From: Pseudomonas sp. FP2196 | Lineage (GTDB): Bacteria > Pseudomonadota > Gammaproteobacteria > Pseudomonadales > Pseudomonadaceae | DNA length: 64,000 nucleotides | Assembly: GCF_030687715.1 (NCBI RefSeq) | Contig: NZ_CP117445.1 | Coordinates: forward strand, 3,771,501 to 3,835,500 | Direction of reading: 5' to 3' | In this document: positions 1 through 7,055 of the stretch, one piece after another | Position numbering within the stretch: the stretch's first letter is position 1 | Layout: the number at the start of each line of letters is the position of its first letter | Program-made: the position numbers and the translations under genes | Notes under the pieces: model-generated | The model's database searches: none | What the model saw: the letters and a program-made list of their open reading frames with translations, nothing else | Told to the model about the DNA's origin: nothing

Positions 1-269
1 GCCGTCAGGATTTGCTCTGCCGATTGGCCGGTGATCGCTTTGTAGTGTTACTGCCCAACACCGGCGAGCGTCAGGCGCAACTGCTCGCGCAAGAGCTTCA
101 AGCTGCCGTACACGCCCTGGCGCACAAGACCCGACAGCATGGCGAACGCCTGCAACTGACGGCCAGCACGGCGGCGGTCATGGCCCTGGACGAGACGCCC
201 GAAGTGCTGCTCAAACGCCTCAACCTGGCACTGGCCCGCGCCAAGTCGCCCTTGGCCAAAAGCGCTTGA
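1..269 (+). CDS. C-terminal end of a degenerate GGDEF-domain protein (partial, starts before the window)
   Basis: The reading frame is open from the window edge to a TGA at 267-269, so only about 88 C-terminal residues are seen. The segment RLAGDRFVVLLP lines up with the active-site strand of diguanylate cyclases (R-x-GGDEF-x-x-LLP), but the signature reads LAGDRF. The catalytic glycine pair and acidic residues are therefore mostly lost. The C-terminal helix (LNLALARAK) resembles the end of GGDEF domains without the usual GRN. It is probably an enzymatically inactive or sensory GGDEF domain. The upstream domains are outside the window. The stop lies 8 bases before the ATG of the AraC gene, so the two may be co-transcribed. 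Confidence 0.6.
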   Translation, partial: RQDLLCRLAGDRFVVLLPNTGERQAQLLAQELQAAVHALAHKTRQHGERLQLTASTAAVMALDETPEVLLKRLNLALARAKSPLAKSA

Positions 270-277
270 GGCCGACC

Positions 278-1315
278 ATGACCGTCAAATCCACTTGGTA
301 CGAAACTGACAGCCGCTTCATCCCCGGGCATTACCAACCCGCCACCCTGATTGACCTGGCCCTGTCGCGGGATATCGACAGCCATCGTCTTTTGCGCGGT
401 ACAGGCCTGTTCCATGAAGACATTCTGGCCGGCCAGACGCGCCTCAGCCCGCAGCAGTTTCTCGGGCTGATCGACAACAGCCGCCGCTTGCTCGACGCCG
501 ATGACAGCAGTTTCCTCTTCGGCCAGCGCTTGTTGCCCGGTCACTACGGCGCCGCCAGCCACGCCTTGCGTCACGCGCAAAACCTGCATCAGGCACTCGA
601 TACGCTGGTGCAGCAGCAGGCCCTGCTCAGCCCATTGATGACGCCTCGCCTGCTGCTGGATGAGCGCTTTGCGTATGTCTATTGGCTGGACAGTTGCGGT
701 GCCGGCGAACAATGGCGTTTTTTGCTGGAAGCGGGCATGACGTCTCTGGTGGCCATGAGTCAGTGGCTCAGCGGCGAGCGCCTGCCCTGGGAATGCAGTT
801 TCAGCCATGCCGAGCCGCGCTACGTCGAACAATATTGGGTGCATCTGGGTGAGCAGACTCAGTTCAAACGCCCGCTGGACTTGATGCGCATTCCTCGCGA
901 GTTTCTCGCCCGCCCCTGGCCCGACGCCTCGGCGACTGCAGGCCAGGTCGCCCGCCAGGAAGCCCTGCGGCAGATCGAGCAACTGGGGTTTGCCGAAAGC
1001 TTCACCGATTGCCTGTATCGCCATCTGCAAGATCAGGTCCGCCAGCCGCCGAGTCTGGAGCAAGCCGCGCAGGCATTCGCGATGAGCCCGGCCACCCTCA
1101 AACGCAAGCTGCAAAAACATGACACCGGGTTCCAGCAACAGGTGGATCTGGTGCGCAAGCATGTCGCGCTGTACCTGTATCAGGTCAAAGGGCTGAGCAA
1201 CGAGGAAGTGGCCGATTACCTGAGTTTCAGTGATCCGGCGAACTTCCGGCGCTCCTTCAAGCGCTGGACGGGCAGCACACCGAATCTCATCCGCCAGCTG
1301 TTCGGCAGCCATTGA
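278..1315 (+). CDS. AraC family transcriptional regulator with arabinose_bd-type N-terminal domain
   Basis: A protein of 345 residues, the normal size for the OruR/ArgR-like branch of AraC regulators. Residues about 15-200 resemble the effector domain seen in that branch (start PATLIDLALSRDID). The last 95 residues carry the two helix-turn-helix motifs, including SLEQAAQAFAMSPATLKRKL and the AraC signature region YLSFSDPANFRRSFKRWTG. The ATG at 278 was chosen over a TTG 12 bases upstream, which overlaps the preceding stop codon. The first gene downstream is the convergent yceI, so the regulated target is not evident. The effector is unknown. Confidence 0.85.
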   Translation: MTVKSTWYETDSRFIPGHYQPATLIDLALSRDIDSHRLLRGTGLFHEDILAGQTRLSPQQFLGLIDNSRRLLDADDSSFLFGQRLLPGHYGAASHALRHAQNLHQALDTLVQQQALLSPLMTPRLLLDERFAYVYWLDSCGAGEQWRFLLEAGMTSLVAMSQWLSGERLPWECSFSHAEPRYVEQYWVHLGEQTQFKRPLDLMRIPREFLARPWPDASATAGQVARQEALRQIEQLGFAESFTDCLYRHLQDQVRQPPSLEQAAQAFAMSPATLKRKLQKHDTGFQQQVDLVRKHVALYLYQVKGLSNEEVADYLSFSDPANFRRSFKRWTGSTPNLIRQLFGSH

Positions 1316-1334
1316 TCCTGCGCATAACCCGGGG

Positions 1335-1892
1335 TCACTGCTGGGGTGCGACCACTCTGAACTTGATGGCGATGTCCTTGGACACCACGGTGTCGGCCCA
1401 CTCCCCCGCGCCGAGGCCAAACTCGTCACGTTTGAGCAGTAACTCTCCGTCGAAAATGCCGATGGCGCTGTCCGGCTTCAACTCCACCGGCACTTGCACC
1501 TCACGGGTGATGCCTTTGAGAGTGAGCTGGCCGGCGACCAGGTAGCGATTTTCGGCCACCTGCGTGAAATGTGTGGATTCGAATAGCGCCACGGGGAATT
1601 GCTGCGTGTCGAACCACGCCGGTTTGACCAATTCAGTGTTGGCGTCTTCACTACCGGCGTCGATGCTGGTGAGATCGATGTGCAGCGTGGTGCGGGCGTT
1701 GGCGAGGTTATCGGTGTCGAAGGCCAGCGTCGCCTCGAACTTGCCGAAGGTGCCGTACATCCGCGAGCCCATCTGGTTATAGGTGAAACTGATTTGACTC
1801 GCGGTTGTGTTGACCCGGTTGTACTCGACAGCCTGCACGGCAGGGATGGCGCACAGGCAAAACGCGGCAGCCAGCAGCAATCGGATCGACAT
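1335..1892 (-). CDS. yceI: YceI family periplasmic protein
   Basis: 185 residues beginning with a clear Sec signal peptide (MSIRLLLAAAFCLCAIPAVQA). The rest is a single YceI lipocalin-like beta barrel: SQISFTYNQMGSRMYGTFGKF, then LAFDTDNLANARTTLHIDLTS, and the family-typical GQLTLKGITREVQVPV. YceI proteins bind isoprenoid-like lipids in the periplasm, and some members are base- or stress-induced. The physiological role in Pseudomonas is not settled. The start at 1892 has a good Shine-Dalgarno (CGGAGAAATTCC-ATG). A longer reading that begins 17 codons upstream would disrupt the signal peptide and was rejected. Confidence 0.88.
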   Translation of the reverse strand: MSIRLLLAAAFCLCAIPAVQAVEYNRVNTTASQISFTYNQMGSRMYGTFGKFEATLAFDTDNLANARTTLHIDLTSIDAGSEDANTELVKPAWFDTQQFPVALFESTHFTQVAENRYLVAGQLTLKGITREVQVPVELKPDSAIGIFDGELLLKRDEFGLGAGEWADTVVSKDIAIKFRVVAPQQ

Positions 1893-1954
1893 GGAATTTC
1901 TCCGGGCAGCGCGGCCGTCGAGGGACTTGGTTGACTTAAGCAAACAACCGGCTG

Positions 1955-2950
1955 TTACGCCACCTCGCCGCCGTGCGAGGACGTCGCGCCGTACCTGACA
2001 CCGCGTCGCAGCCGGTGACGAAGCGCCAGCACCGGGCGCTCGACGTAGTAATACGAAACACAGCTCAACAGCAACGACAGCATCAACACCGTAATAACCC
2101 TTTGAGCGTCGTAATCAGCCGGCCAGAGAGCATGCAAGGCGTACATCACCACAAAGTGGTTGAGAAACACGCCGTAGCTTATGTTGCCGAGGAGCTCATC
2201 CACCCGGTGGAACTTGAACCGGGTCAGCAGATATACAGCCGGAATGCCCAGCGCGATGCCGAGCGTGACCTCAGCGTTGAACGGCCGGCGCTCGATCAAC
2301 CCCGTCATGATGGCCACGAATATCAGGGCGACCACCCCAGCGGTGCTGGCAGCGATGACCATGCCCCTGGCCCGCGCGCCATACAAATAACTCCCGCAAA
2401 GAAACATGAACAGTGCGCCCGGCAACAGTCGATAGCCGTAGGTATCGGTGTCGATGTAGCCGAAGCATGCCACTAGAAAAACGCTGACAGACAAGACGAA
2501 CGCAACGCCTCGCAGCCTGAAGATGAGCAGAAACGGAATCAGCAGGTAGAAACAAACCTCCAATCCCAACGACCACGCTGGAGGCAGAATCCATGTGCTG
2601 GCAACTCCGAACATATAGAAACCCAGCGGCACGATGGCAAGACTGCTGGCGATGCGCGAGAACGTCAGTTCAGCCGCCTGCCCGGTTCCGGGCAAGAGCC
2701 AGTAAATGACCGCGCAGGACATGCCGAAATACAACAGGAACTGGGGATACAGTCTGAGCGCTCTATCCAGATAAAACAGGCTGATTTTCTCTGGCGTGTA
2801 GTAATTGCGCTCAATCAGCGAAGTCATTACAAAACCGCTGATGATCAAGAAAGAAATGACCGCGACCACGCCGGGATTGAGCCCCGCGATGGTCTTGCCC
2901 ATATGAGACACGGCGACCAGAACGGCCAACAGAAGACGAAAAGCTCCCAA
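1955..2950 (-). CDS. Acyltransferase 3 family membrane protein
   Basis: 331 residues with about ten hydrophobic segments. The N-terminal part shows the family pattern RLLLAVLVAVSHMG followed by VISFLIISGFVMTSLIERNY, a membrane-embedded O-acyltransferase of the OafA/NodX/ExoZ type. These enzymes transfer acetyl or succinyl groups to extracytoplasmic sugars such as O-antigen or exopolysaccharide. The start is a TTG preceded by GAGG at normal spacing; no ATG is available nearby. The family histidine that normally follows the first helix is present (SHMG). No polysaccharide gene cluster is adjacent, so the substrate cannot be inferred. Confidence 0.8.
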   Translation of the reverse strand: MGAFRLLLAVLVAVSHMGKTIAGLNPGVVAVISFLIISGFVMTSLIERNYYTPEKISLFYLDRALRLYPQFLLYFGMSCAVIYWLLPGTGQAAELTFSRIASSLAIVPLGFYMFGVASTWILPPAWSLGLEVCFYLLIPFLLIFRLRGVAFVLSVSVFLVACFGYIDTDTYGYRLLPGALFMFLCGSYLYGARARGMVIAASTAGVVALIFVAIMTGLIERRPFNAEVTLGIALGIPAVYLLTRFKFHRVDELLGNISYGVFLNHFVVMYALHALWPADYDAQRVITVLMLSLLLSCVSYYYVERPVLALRHRLRRGVRYGATSSHGGEVA

Positions 2951-3036
2951 TTACAACCTCGAACGTCCTTATATTTATGCTGCGTAAGCTACGACGCTTT
3001 GCCCCGCGAGAACAGAATTTTCTGCTCCTACATGGA

Positions 3037-4410
3037 TCAAACCAACCGCTCGATCTTCTGATGCTGCCAGACCAGTTTGTAATACAGCGTCTGCAACACC
3101 AGCATCCCCAGATACGCCACCGGGAACGCCATCCACACACCCTGCAAGCCATATTGGCCGTCCAGCCAATACGCCGCCGGCAACTGGACGCCGACCACGC
3201 AAATGATCGCAATCACCACCGGCACCAGCACCGTGCCGCTGGCGCGCATGATCCCGCCGATGATCGCTTGAAAGCCAAACACCAACAGGCTCCACAACAT
3301 GATGTGCAGCAGATGTTCAGCCATCGCCCGGGTCGAATCCTCGGTCAGGAACAACCCCAGCAACCAGTGCGACAACAGGTAACCCAGCACGATCAAGCCG
3401 CCGGTCAGGCACACGTTGATCAAGAGTCCAGTGCGCAGAATCGGCCCCATCCGTTCCAGCCGCCCTGCCCCGATGGCTTGCGCCCCGAGGATAGAAGCGG
3501 TGATCGCAATCGACAGCGCCGGGAACTGCACATAGTTGACGATCTGCGTCACCGCGCCATACGCCGCTGTCGCTTGCGAGCCGTGCTGGTTGACCAGGGC
3601 CAGAATCACCAGCTCAGAAAGTGACAGGACAATCATCTGCACGCCGGTCGGCAGGCCAATGCGCAGCACCTTGCCCAAAATCACCCTGTCCAGGCGCAAC
3701 GCCACAAAAAACTCCCGGTCCGGCGCCAGCGGGTGACCCTTGCGAATCAACCGCCACGCCAGCCACGCCATCGCCGCCAGGTTACCCGCGAGCCCCGCAT
3801 ACGCTGCACTCTGGATCCCCAGTTGTGGCAAGCCGAACCAGCCGCGAATCAGTGCCGGCGTCAGTGCCAGCCCGACGCAGGTCGACACCACCAGCGCCAG
3901 CAGTGGCGACAGCGTGTCACTCACTCCGCGCAGCAACTGCGTGAACAGCACAAACACCAGCAGCGACGGCAAGATCCACATCATCACATGGGCATACGCC
4001 ACCGCATCGTCCAGCACATCCGCCGGCGTCCCCAACCCCGCCAGTGCCTGGCGTGCAAACACACTGCCAAAAACCGCCGCCACCAAGCCGATCAACACCC
4101 CCAGTAGCAGCGTCGCCCCGGCAATCGCCTTGACCATATGCGGCTCACGCGCCCCCCACGCCTGACCGATCAACACCCCGGCACCCGCCCCCAGGCCAAT
4201 CACCAGGGCGATGAAAAAGAACACCACGGGAAACATCCCCGATACCGCCGCCAGCGCCTGGGTACCCAGCATCTGGCCGATGTAGATGCTGTTGACCGTG
4301 CCCGACATCGATTGCAGAAAGTTGGACAGCACCATCGGCGCCAGGAAAAGCAGGTAGATGTGCCAGAGGGGTTTGGTGGCGCTGGGGGTTTGCATTGAAT
4401 AGAGGTCCAT
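3037..4410 (-). CDS. MATE family multidrug/Na+ efflux transporter
   Basis: About 457 residues with twelve hydrophobic helices and an internal repeat typical of MATE antiporters: PMVLSNFLQSMSGTVNSIYIG in the first half and LSELVILALVNQHGSQATAAYG in the second. Such pumps use H+ or Na+ gradients to export cationic drugs and metabolites across the inner membrane. The start is uncertain. The ATG at 4410 (MDLYSMQTP) is preferred. An in-frame TTG at 4467 gives 19 more residues without a convincing ribosome site, and another ATG lies at 4395. The gene stands alone, between the acyltransferase and an unknown secreted protein, all on the minus strand. Confidence 0.85.
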   Translation of the reverse strand: MDLYSMQTPSATKPLWHIYLLFLAPMVLSNFLQSMSGTVNSIYIGQMLGTQALAAVSGMFPVVFFFIALVIGLGAGAGVLIGQAWGAREPHMVKAIAGATLLLGVLIGLVAAVFGSVFARQALAGLGTPADVLDDAVAYAHVMMWILPSLLVFVLFTQLLRGVSDTLSPLLALVVSTCVGLALTPALIRGWFGLPQLGIQSAAYAGLAGNLAAMAWLAWRLIRKGHPLAPDREFFVALRLDRVILGKVLRIGLPTGVQMIVLSLSELVILALVNQHGSQATAAYGAVTQIVNYVQFPALSIAITASILGAQAIGAGRLERMGPILRTGLLINVCLTGGLIVLGYLLSHWLLGLFLTEDSTRAMAEHLLHIMLWSLLVFGFQAIIGGIMRASGTVLVPVVIAIICVVGVQLPAAYWLDGQYGLQGVWMAFPVAYLGMLVLQTLYYKLVWQHQKIERLV

Positions 4411-4505
4411 CTCGACGGCGGGAGGGCTTATGAAGGATAGCTTCGGTGAGTTGGGGACGGGGTGCAATTAACATTTCAGGTGGGTGTTTATATTTCCCGG
4501 AACAA

Positions 4506-4537
4506 AAAAAACGGCATTGGTGAGATGCCGTTTTCAA
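4506..4537 (-). terminator. Rho-independent terminator of the secreted-protein gene
   Basis: Read on the minus strand, AAAACGGCATC and GATGCCGTTTT-type arms form a stem followed by a run of eight T. It lies directly after the stop of the gene at 4553-5320 and before the MATE gene. Confidence 0.75.
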
Positions 4538-4552
4538 GCCTGCCGGTTTCGA

Positions 4553-5320
4553 TCAATCTGCCTTGCGAGGTTTGGGTTTGAGTCGCAAACCATCCGTTTG
4601 GCATCCTGCACTAAATGCGCTGTCGAGGTCCTGCTGCGACTGGCTGCTGGTCGGTGACGAATAGTCGGCCGCCAACAGATAGAAACCTTCGGCTCGGGCC
4701 TGCTCGGCTTCGAGCAGGGTCGGTTGCGCCCATACCTTCATTTTCTCCAGTGGATCCTCACCTTCCTGAAGCGGCTCGACTTTTCGTTCAAAGCAATACG
4801 CGTGAGTGATCGCTAGCGGGTAAACATCCTGATAAATGTCCCCGGCGTTTAACGCATTGCGCAACAACGTTCGGCTGGCTTCGTATTGGGGTGTCGGTGG
4901 AATCGTATTGCTGCAGTTCACGTAGGCGACCGCACCAATAATGAGCCCCCTTTTTGCGGACTCGCCATACAGGGCGCAGGCGGCTTCGCGCTTTTTGGTC
5001 AGATCGAGGTTCTTTGGATCGCCAAACTGGACCCCGCGAGCCTTACTGTAAAAAGCGGCTGCATGGCCTTCTTTCATGGCCTGCTCCAGATAGCGGTCAA
5101 CCTTGTTTTTGTCCTCGTTGATTTGTTCAACCAGCGCCCTTCCCTTAGCCTTGTCGGGCGTTTTCTCCGTCATCATTGCCATGAGCGCTTGTGACGACTC
5201 CTGCAACTCCCAATAAGCCGCCACGAACTGGTTGAACGCATCTGCCCCCGGGGGCGTCGTTTGCGCGCCGGCCACTGGAAAGGCAAGGAAAGACAATAGA
5301 GCAAGCAACTTTCGGGACAT
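4553..5320 (-). CDS. Unknown secreted protein, possibly with Sel1-like helical repeats
   Basis: 255 residues starting with a Sec signal peptide (MSRKLLALLSFLAFPVAGAQ). The mature part is helix-rich and has stretches such as REAACALYGESAKRGLIIGA that resemble Sel1/TPR-like repeats; this resemblance is weak. It contains several cysteines (CALY, VNCS, YCFE, GCQT) that could form periplasmic disulfides. The start was set at 5320 because AGGAAG stands at proper distance; the longer frame upstream has no ribosome site and would bury the signal peptide. No function can be proposed from sequence. It is divergent from the chorismate mutase gene. Confidence 0.65.
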   Translation of the reverse strand: MSRKLLALLSFLAFPVAGAQTTPPGADAFNQFVAAYWELQESSQALMAMMTEKTPDKAKGRALVEQINEDKNKVDRYLEQAMKEGHAAAFYSKARGVQFGDPKNLDLTKKREAACALYGESAKRGLIIGAVAYVNCSNTIPPTPQYEASRTLLRNALNAGDIYQDVYPLAITHAYCFERKVEPLQEGEDPLEKMKVWAQPTLLEAEQARAEGFYLLAADYSSPTSSQSQQDLDSAFSAGCQTDGLRLKPKPRKAD

Positions 5321-5477
5321 CGGACTTCCTGTATATCTCGGGAGATCGACGCCGGGCCGTGGCGTCGTGACAAGACTGTATCGGTCGCCATCGTGATGAG
5401 TTGAGGTGATATCGCTGATGCCGCTCTGTGCTTTACCGTGATACCTGTTCCATTCAACTCGCCAAGAGGTTCTGCCC

Positions 5478-6050
5478 ATGCTCCACTCCCCGCGTCTGCT
5501 GGCCTGCGCCGTTCTCGCTCTGCTCACCACTGCCACTCAGGCGGCCTCGCCCGTACCGGCTCCGGACGCCTTGAAGCCACTCCTGGAAACTTTGAACGAA
5601 CGCCTGAACATCGGCGATCTCGTCGCGTTGACCAAATGGGACAGCGGCAAGCCGATTCAGGACAGCCCCCGCGAGGCACAAGTCATCGCCAATGCCCGCA
5701 CGCTGGCCGCCGAGCGCAAGCTCGACCCGGAAGATGTCGCGCAATTGATCGCCGCGCAAATGGAGGCCAACAAACTGGTGCAATACGGTTTGCTCGCGCA
5801 GTGGCAAGCGGCGGGCGCCGCACCCGCCACGCAGCGTCCTGATCTGGGCAAGCAGATCCGCCCGCGTCTGGATGAATTGCAAACCCGGTTGCTTGCGCAA
5901 TACGCCGACTTCTTGCCTTATCGCCATGACCCGAATTGCCCGGTCTGGCTGGCCAAGGCGCGCAGTGATGTGGCCCACGATGCTTTGCATGAGCTGGCAT
6001 TGGTGCGCGCCACTGGTGAGTTGTGTGTTCGGGCGGTTGAGGGGCTTTGA
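5478..6050 (+). CDS. Periplasmic chorismate mutase, AroQ-gamma class
   Basis: 190 residues with a signal peptide (LLACAVLALLTTATQAAS), so the enzyme acts in the periplasm. It converts chorismate to prephenate. The all-helical AroQ pattern is visible: ERLNIGDLVALTKWDSGKPI, then DSPREAQVIANARTLAAERK and the AQMEANKLVQ helix that supplies active-site residues. Similar secreted monofunctional mutases occur in P. aeruginosa and Mycobacterium (gamma class). They may pair with a periplasmic cyclohexadienyl dehydratase to make phenylpyruvate outside the cytoplasm; no such gene is in this window. The gene is followed by half of a REP hairpin. Confidence 0.85.
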   Translation: MLHSPRLLACAVLALLTTATQAASPVPAPDALKPLLETLNERLNIGDLVALTKWDSGKPIQDSPREAQVIANARTLAAERKLDPEDVAQLIAAQMEANKLVQYGLLAQWQAAGAAPATQRPDLGKQIRPRLDELQTRLLAQYADFLPYRHDPNCPVWLAKARSDVAHDALHELALVRATGELCVRAVEGL

Positions 6051-6062
6051 GCGCAGTGAAGA

Positions 6063-6093
6063 TCAAGAGATCGCAGCCTGCGGCAGCTCCTAC
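6063..6093. repeat. Single REP half-site
   Basis: One copy of the GATCGCAGCC-TGCGGCAGCTCC unit, the same family as the complete inverted pair near 8727. It stands alone, just past the chorismate mutase stop. Confidence 0.6.
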
Positions 6094-6224
6094 CTAGGAT
6101 TTACGTGGGTTTGCTATACATCATTGGCGTCGATGTTCACCATCACGCCAATGAAGTTCTCATAAAAAATCCGCGGCGTAAGATCGGCTCCATACCAACC
6201 AACAACACCCCGGAGCACACGATC

Positions 6225-6722
6225 ATGAAACGCCAAACCCTTCTCAGCATCGCTTTCTCGGTTTTCGCAGTTAACGCTTTTGCCGCAACCCCGACTCACA
6301 CCATGGTCGCTGAAGGCGGCTCGGATCGGTTGATTGAAAGTCGTGTGGCCGAGGGTGGTTCGGATCGTCTGATCGAACGCCGCGTTGCCGAAGGTGGCTC
6401 CGATCGTCTGATCGAACGCCGCGTTGCTGAGGGTGGTTCGGATCGTCTGATCGAACGCCGCGTTGCCGAGGGTGGTTCGGATCGTCTGATCGAACGCCGC
6501 GTTGCCGAGGGTGGTTCGGATCGTCTGATCGAACGCCGCGTTGCCGAGGGTGGTTCGGATCGTCTGATCGAACGCCGCGTTGCCGAGGGTGGTTCGGATC
6601 GTCTGATCGAACGCCGCGTTGCCGAGGGTGGTTCGGATCGTCTGATCGAACGCCGCGTTGCCGAGGGTGGTTCGGATCGTCTGATCGAACGCGCGTTGCC
6701 GAGGGTGGTTCGGATCGTCTGA
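6225..6722 (+). CDS. Secreted 13-residue tandem-repeat protein, frameshifted in repeat 10
   Basis: The ATG at 6225 (after CGGAG) starts a signal peptide (MKRQTLLSIAFSVFAVNAFA). After TPTHTM the whole mature protein is the unit VAEGGSDRLIERR repeated. In this reading frame there are ten units; in the tenth a single C is missing (GCCGCG becomes GCGCG near 6691). The frame then runs into ALPRVVRIV and stops at 6720-6722. The DNA carries five more intact units, and adding the base back would give one frame ending with VA and TGA at 6896-6898, about 224 residues. Related short Pseudomonas repeat proteins are, as I recall, labelled phage infection protein in databases without solid support. The repeats are highly charged and have no known fold. 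A sequencing error or true polymorphism cannot be told apart here. Confidence 0.7.
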   Translation: MKRQTLLSIAFSVFAVNAFAATPTHTMVAEGGSDRLIESRVAEGGSDRLIERRVAEGGSDRLIERRVAEGGSDRLIERRVAEGGSDRLIERRVAEGGSDRLIERRVAEGGSDRLIERRVAEGGSDRLIERRVAEGGSDRLIERRVAEGGSDRLIERALPRVVRIV

Positions 6723-6889
6723 TCGAACGCCGCGTTGCCGAGGGTGGTTCGGATCGTCTGATCGAACGCCGCGTTGCCGAGGGTGGTTCGGATCGTCTGA
6801 TCGAACGCCGCGTTGCCGAGGGTGGTTCGGATCGTCTGATCGAACGCCGCGTTGCCGAGGGTGGTTCGGATCGTCTGATCGAACGCCGC
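6306..6889 (+). repeat. 39-bp tandem repeat, 15 units
   Basis: Units start at 6306 and then every 39 bases up to 6657. Unit ten is 38 bases because of a one-base deletion, and five more units follow from 6695. Consensus per unit is VAEGGSDRLIERR. Units 1-4 carry a few synonymous or single changes (for example GAAAGTCGT giving ESR in unit 1), while units 5-15 are practically identical, which indicates recent copy-number expansion. Confidence 0.95.
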
Positions 6890-6925
6890 GTCGCATGAAG
6901 CAATAGCTCTACCGCAGTTCCCCAG

Positions 6926-6956
6926 AAAAGCCCGGCCTGATCAGCCGGGCTTTTTT
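6926..6956 (+). terminator. Rho-independent terminator after the repeat gene
   Basis: AAAAGCCCGGC, a seven-base loop, GCCGGGCTTTT and a T-run. It lies 28 bases after the TGA that would end the restored repeat reading frame, which supports the view that the full-length frame was the original gene. Confidence 0.9.
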
Positions 6957-7055
6957 GCGCCTGCAGTTTCGATGCGTTTCATGAACCACGTCGCTGGCAG
7001 CCCATCGACAATGTCGCATACCATGGCGCCACTCAAATAAAGACAGACATCGCCC

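Noticed and set aside
6685..6722. Programmed frameshift in the repeat gene
   Set aside because: No slippery heptamer or downstream structure specific to this unit is visible. A simple one-base deletion or read error explains it.
6306..6889. Possible CRISPR array
   Set aside because: Units are head-to-tail without spacers and encode a clear repeat protein after a signal peptide.
6114..6903. Long open frames on the minus strand through the 39-bp array
   Set aside because: The unit length is a multiple of three and has no stop in those frames, so openness is automatic. There is no ribosome site or signal, and the frames also break at the deleted base.
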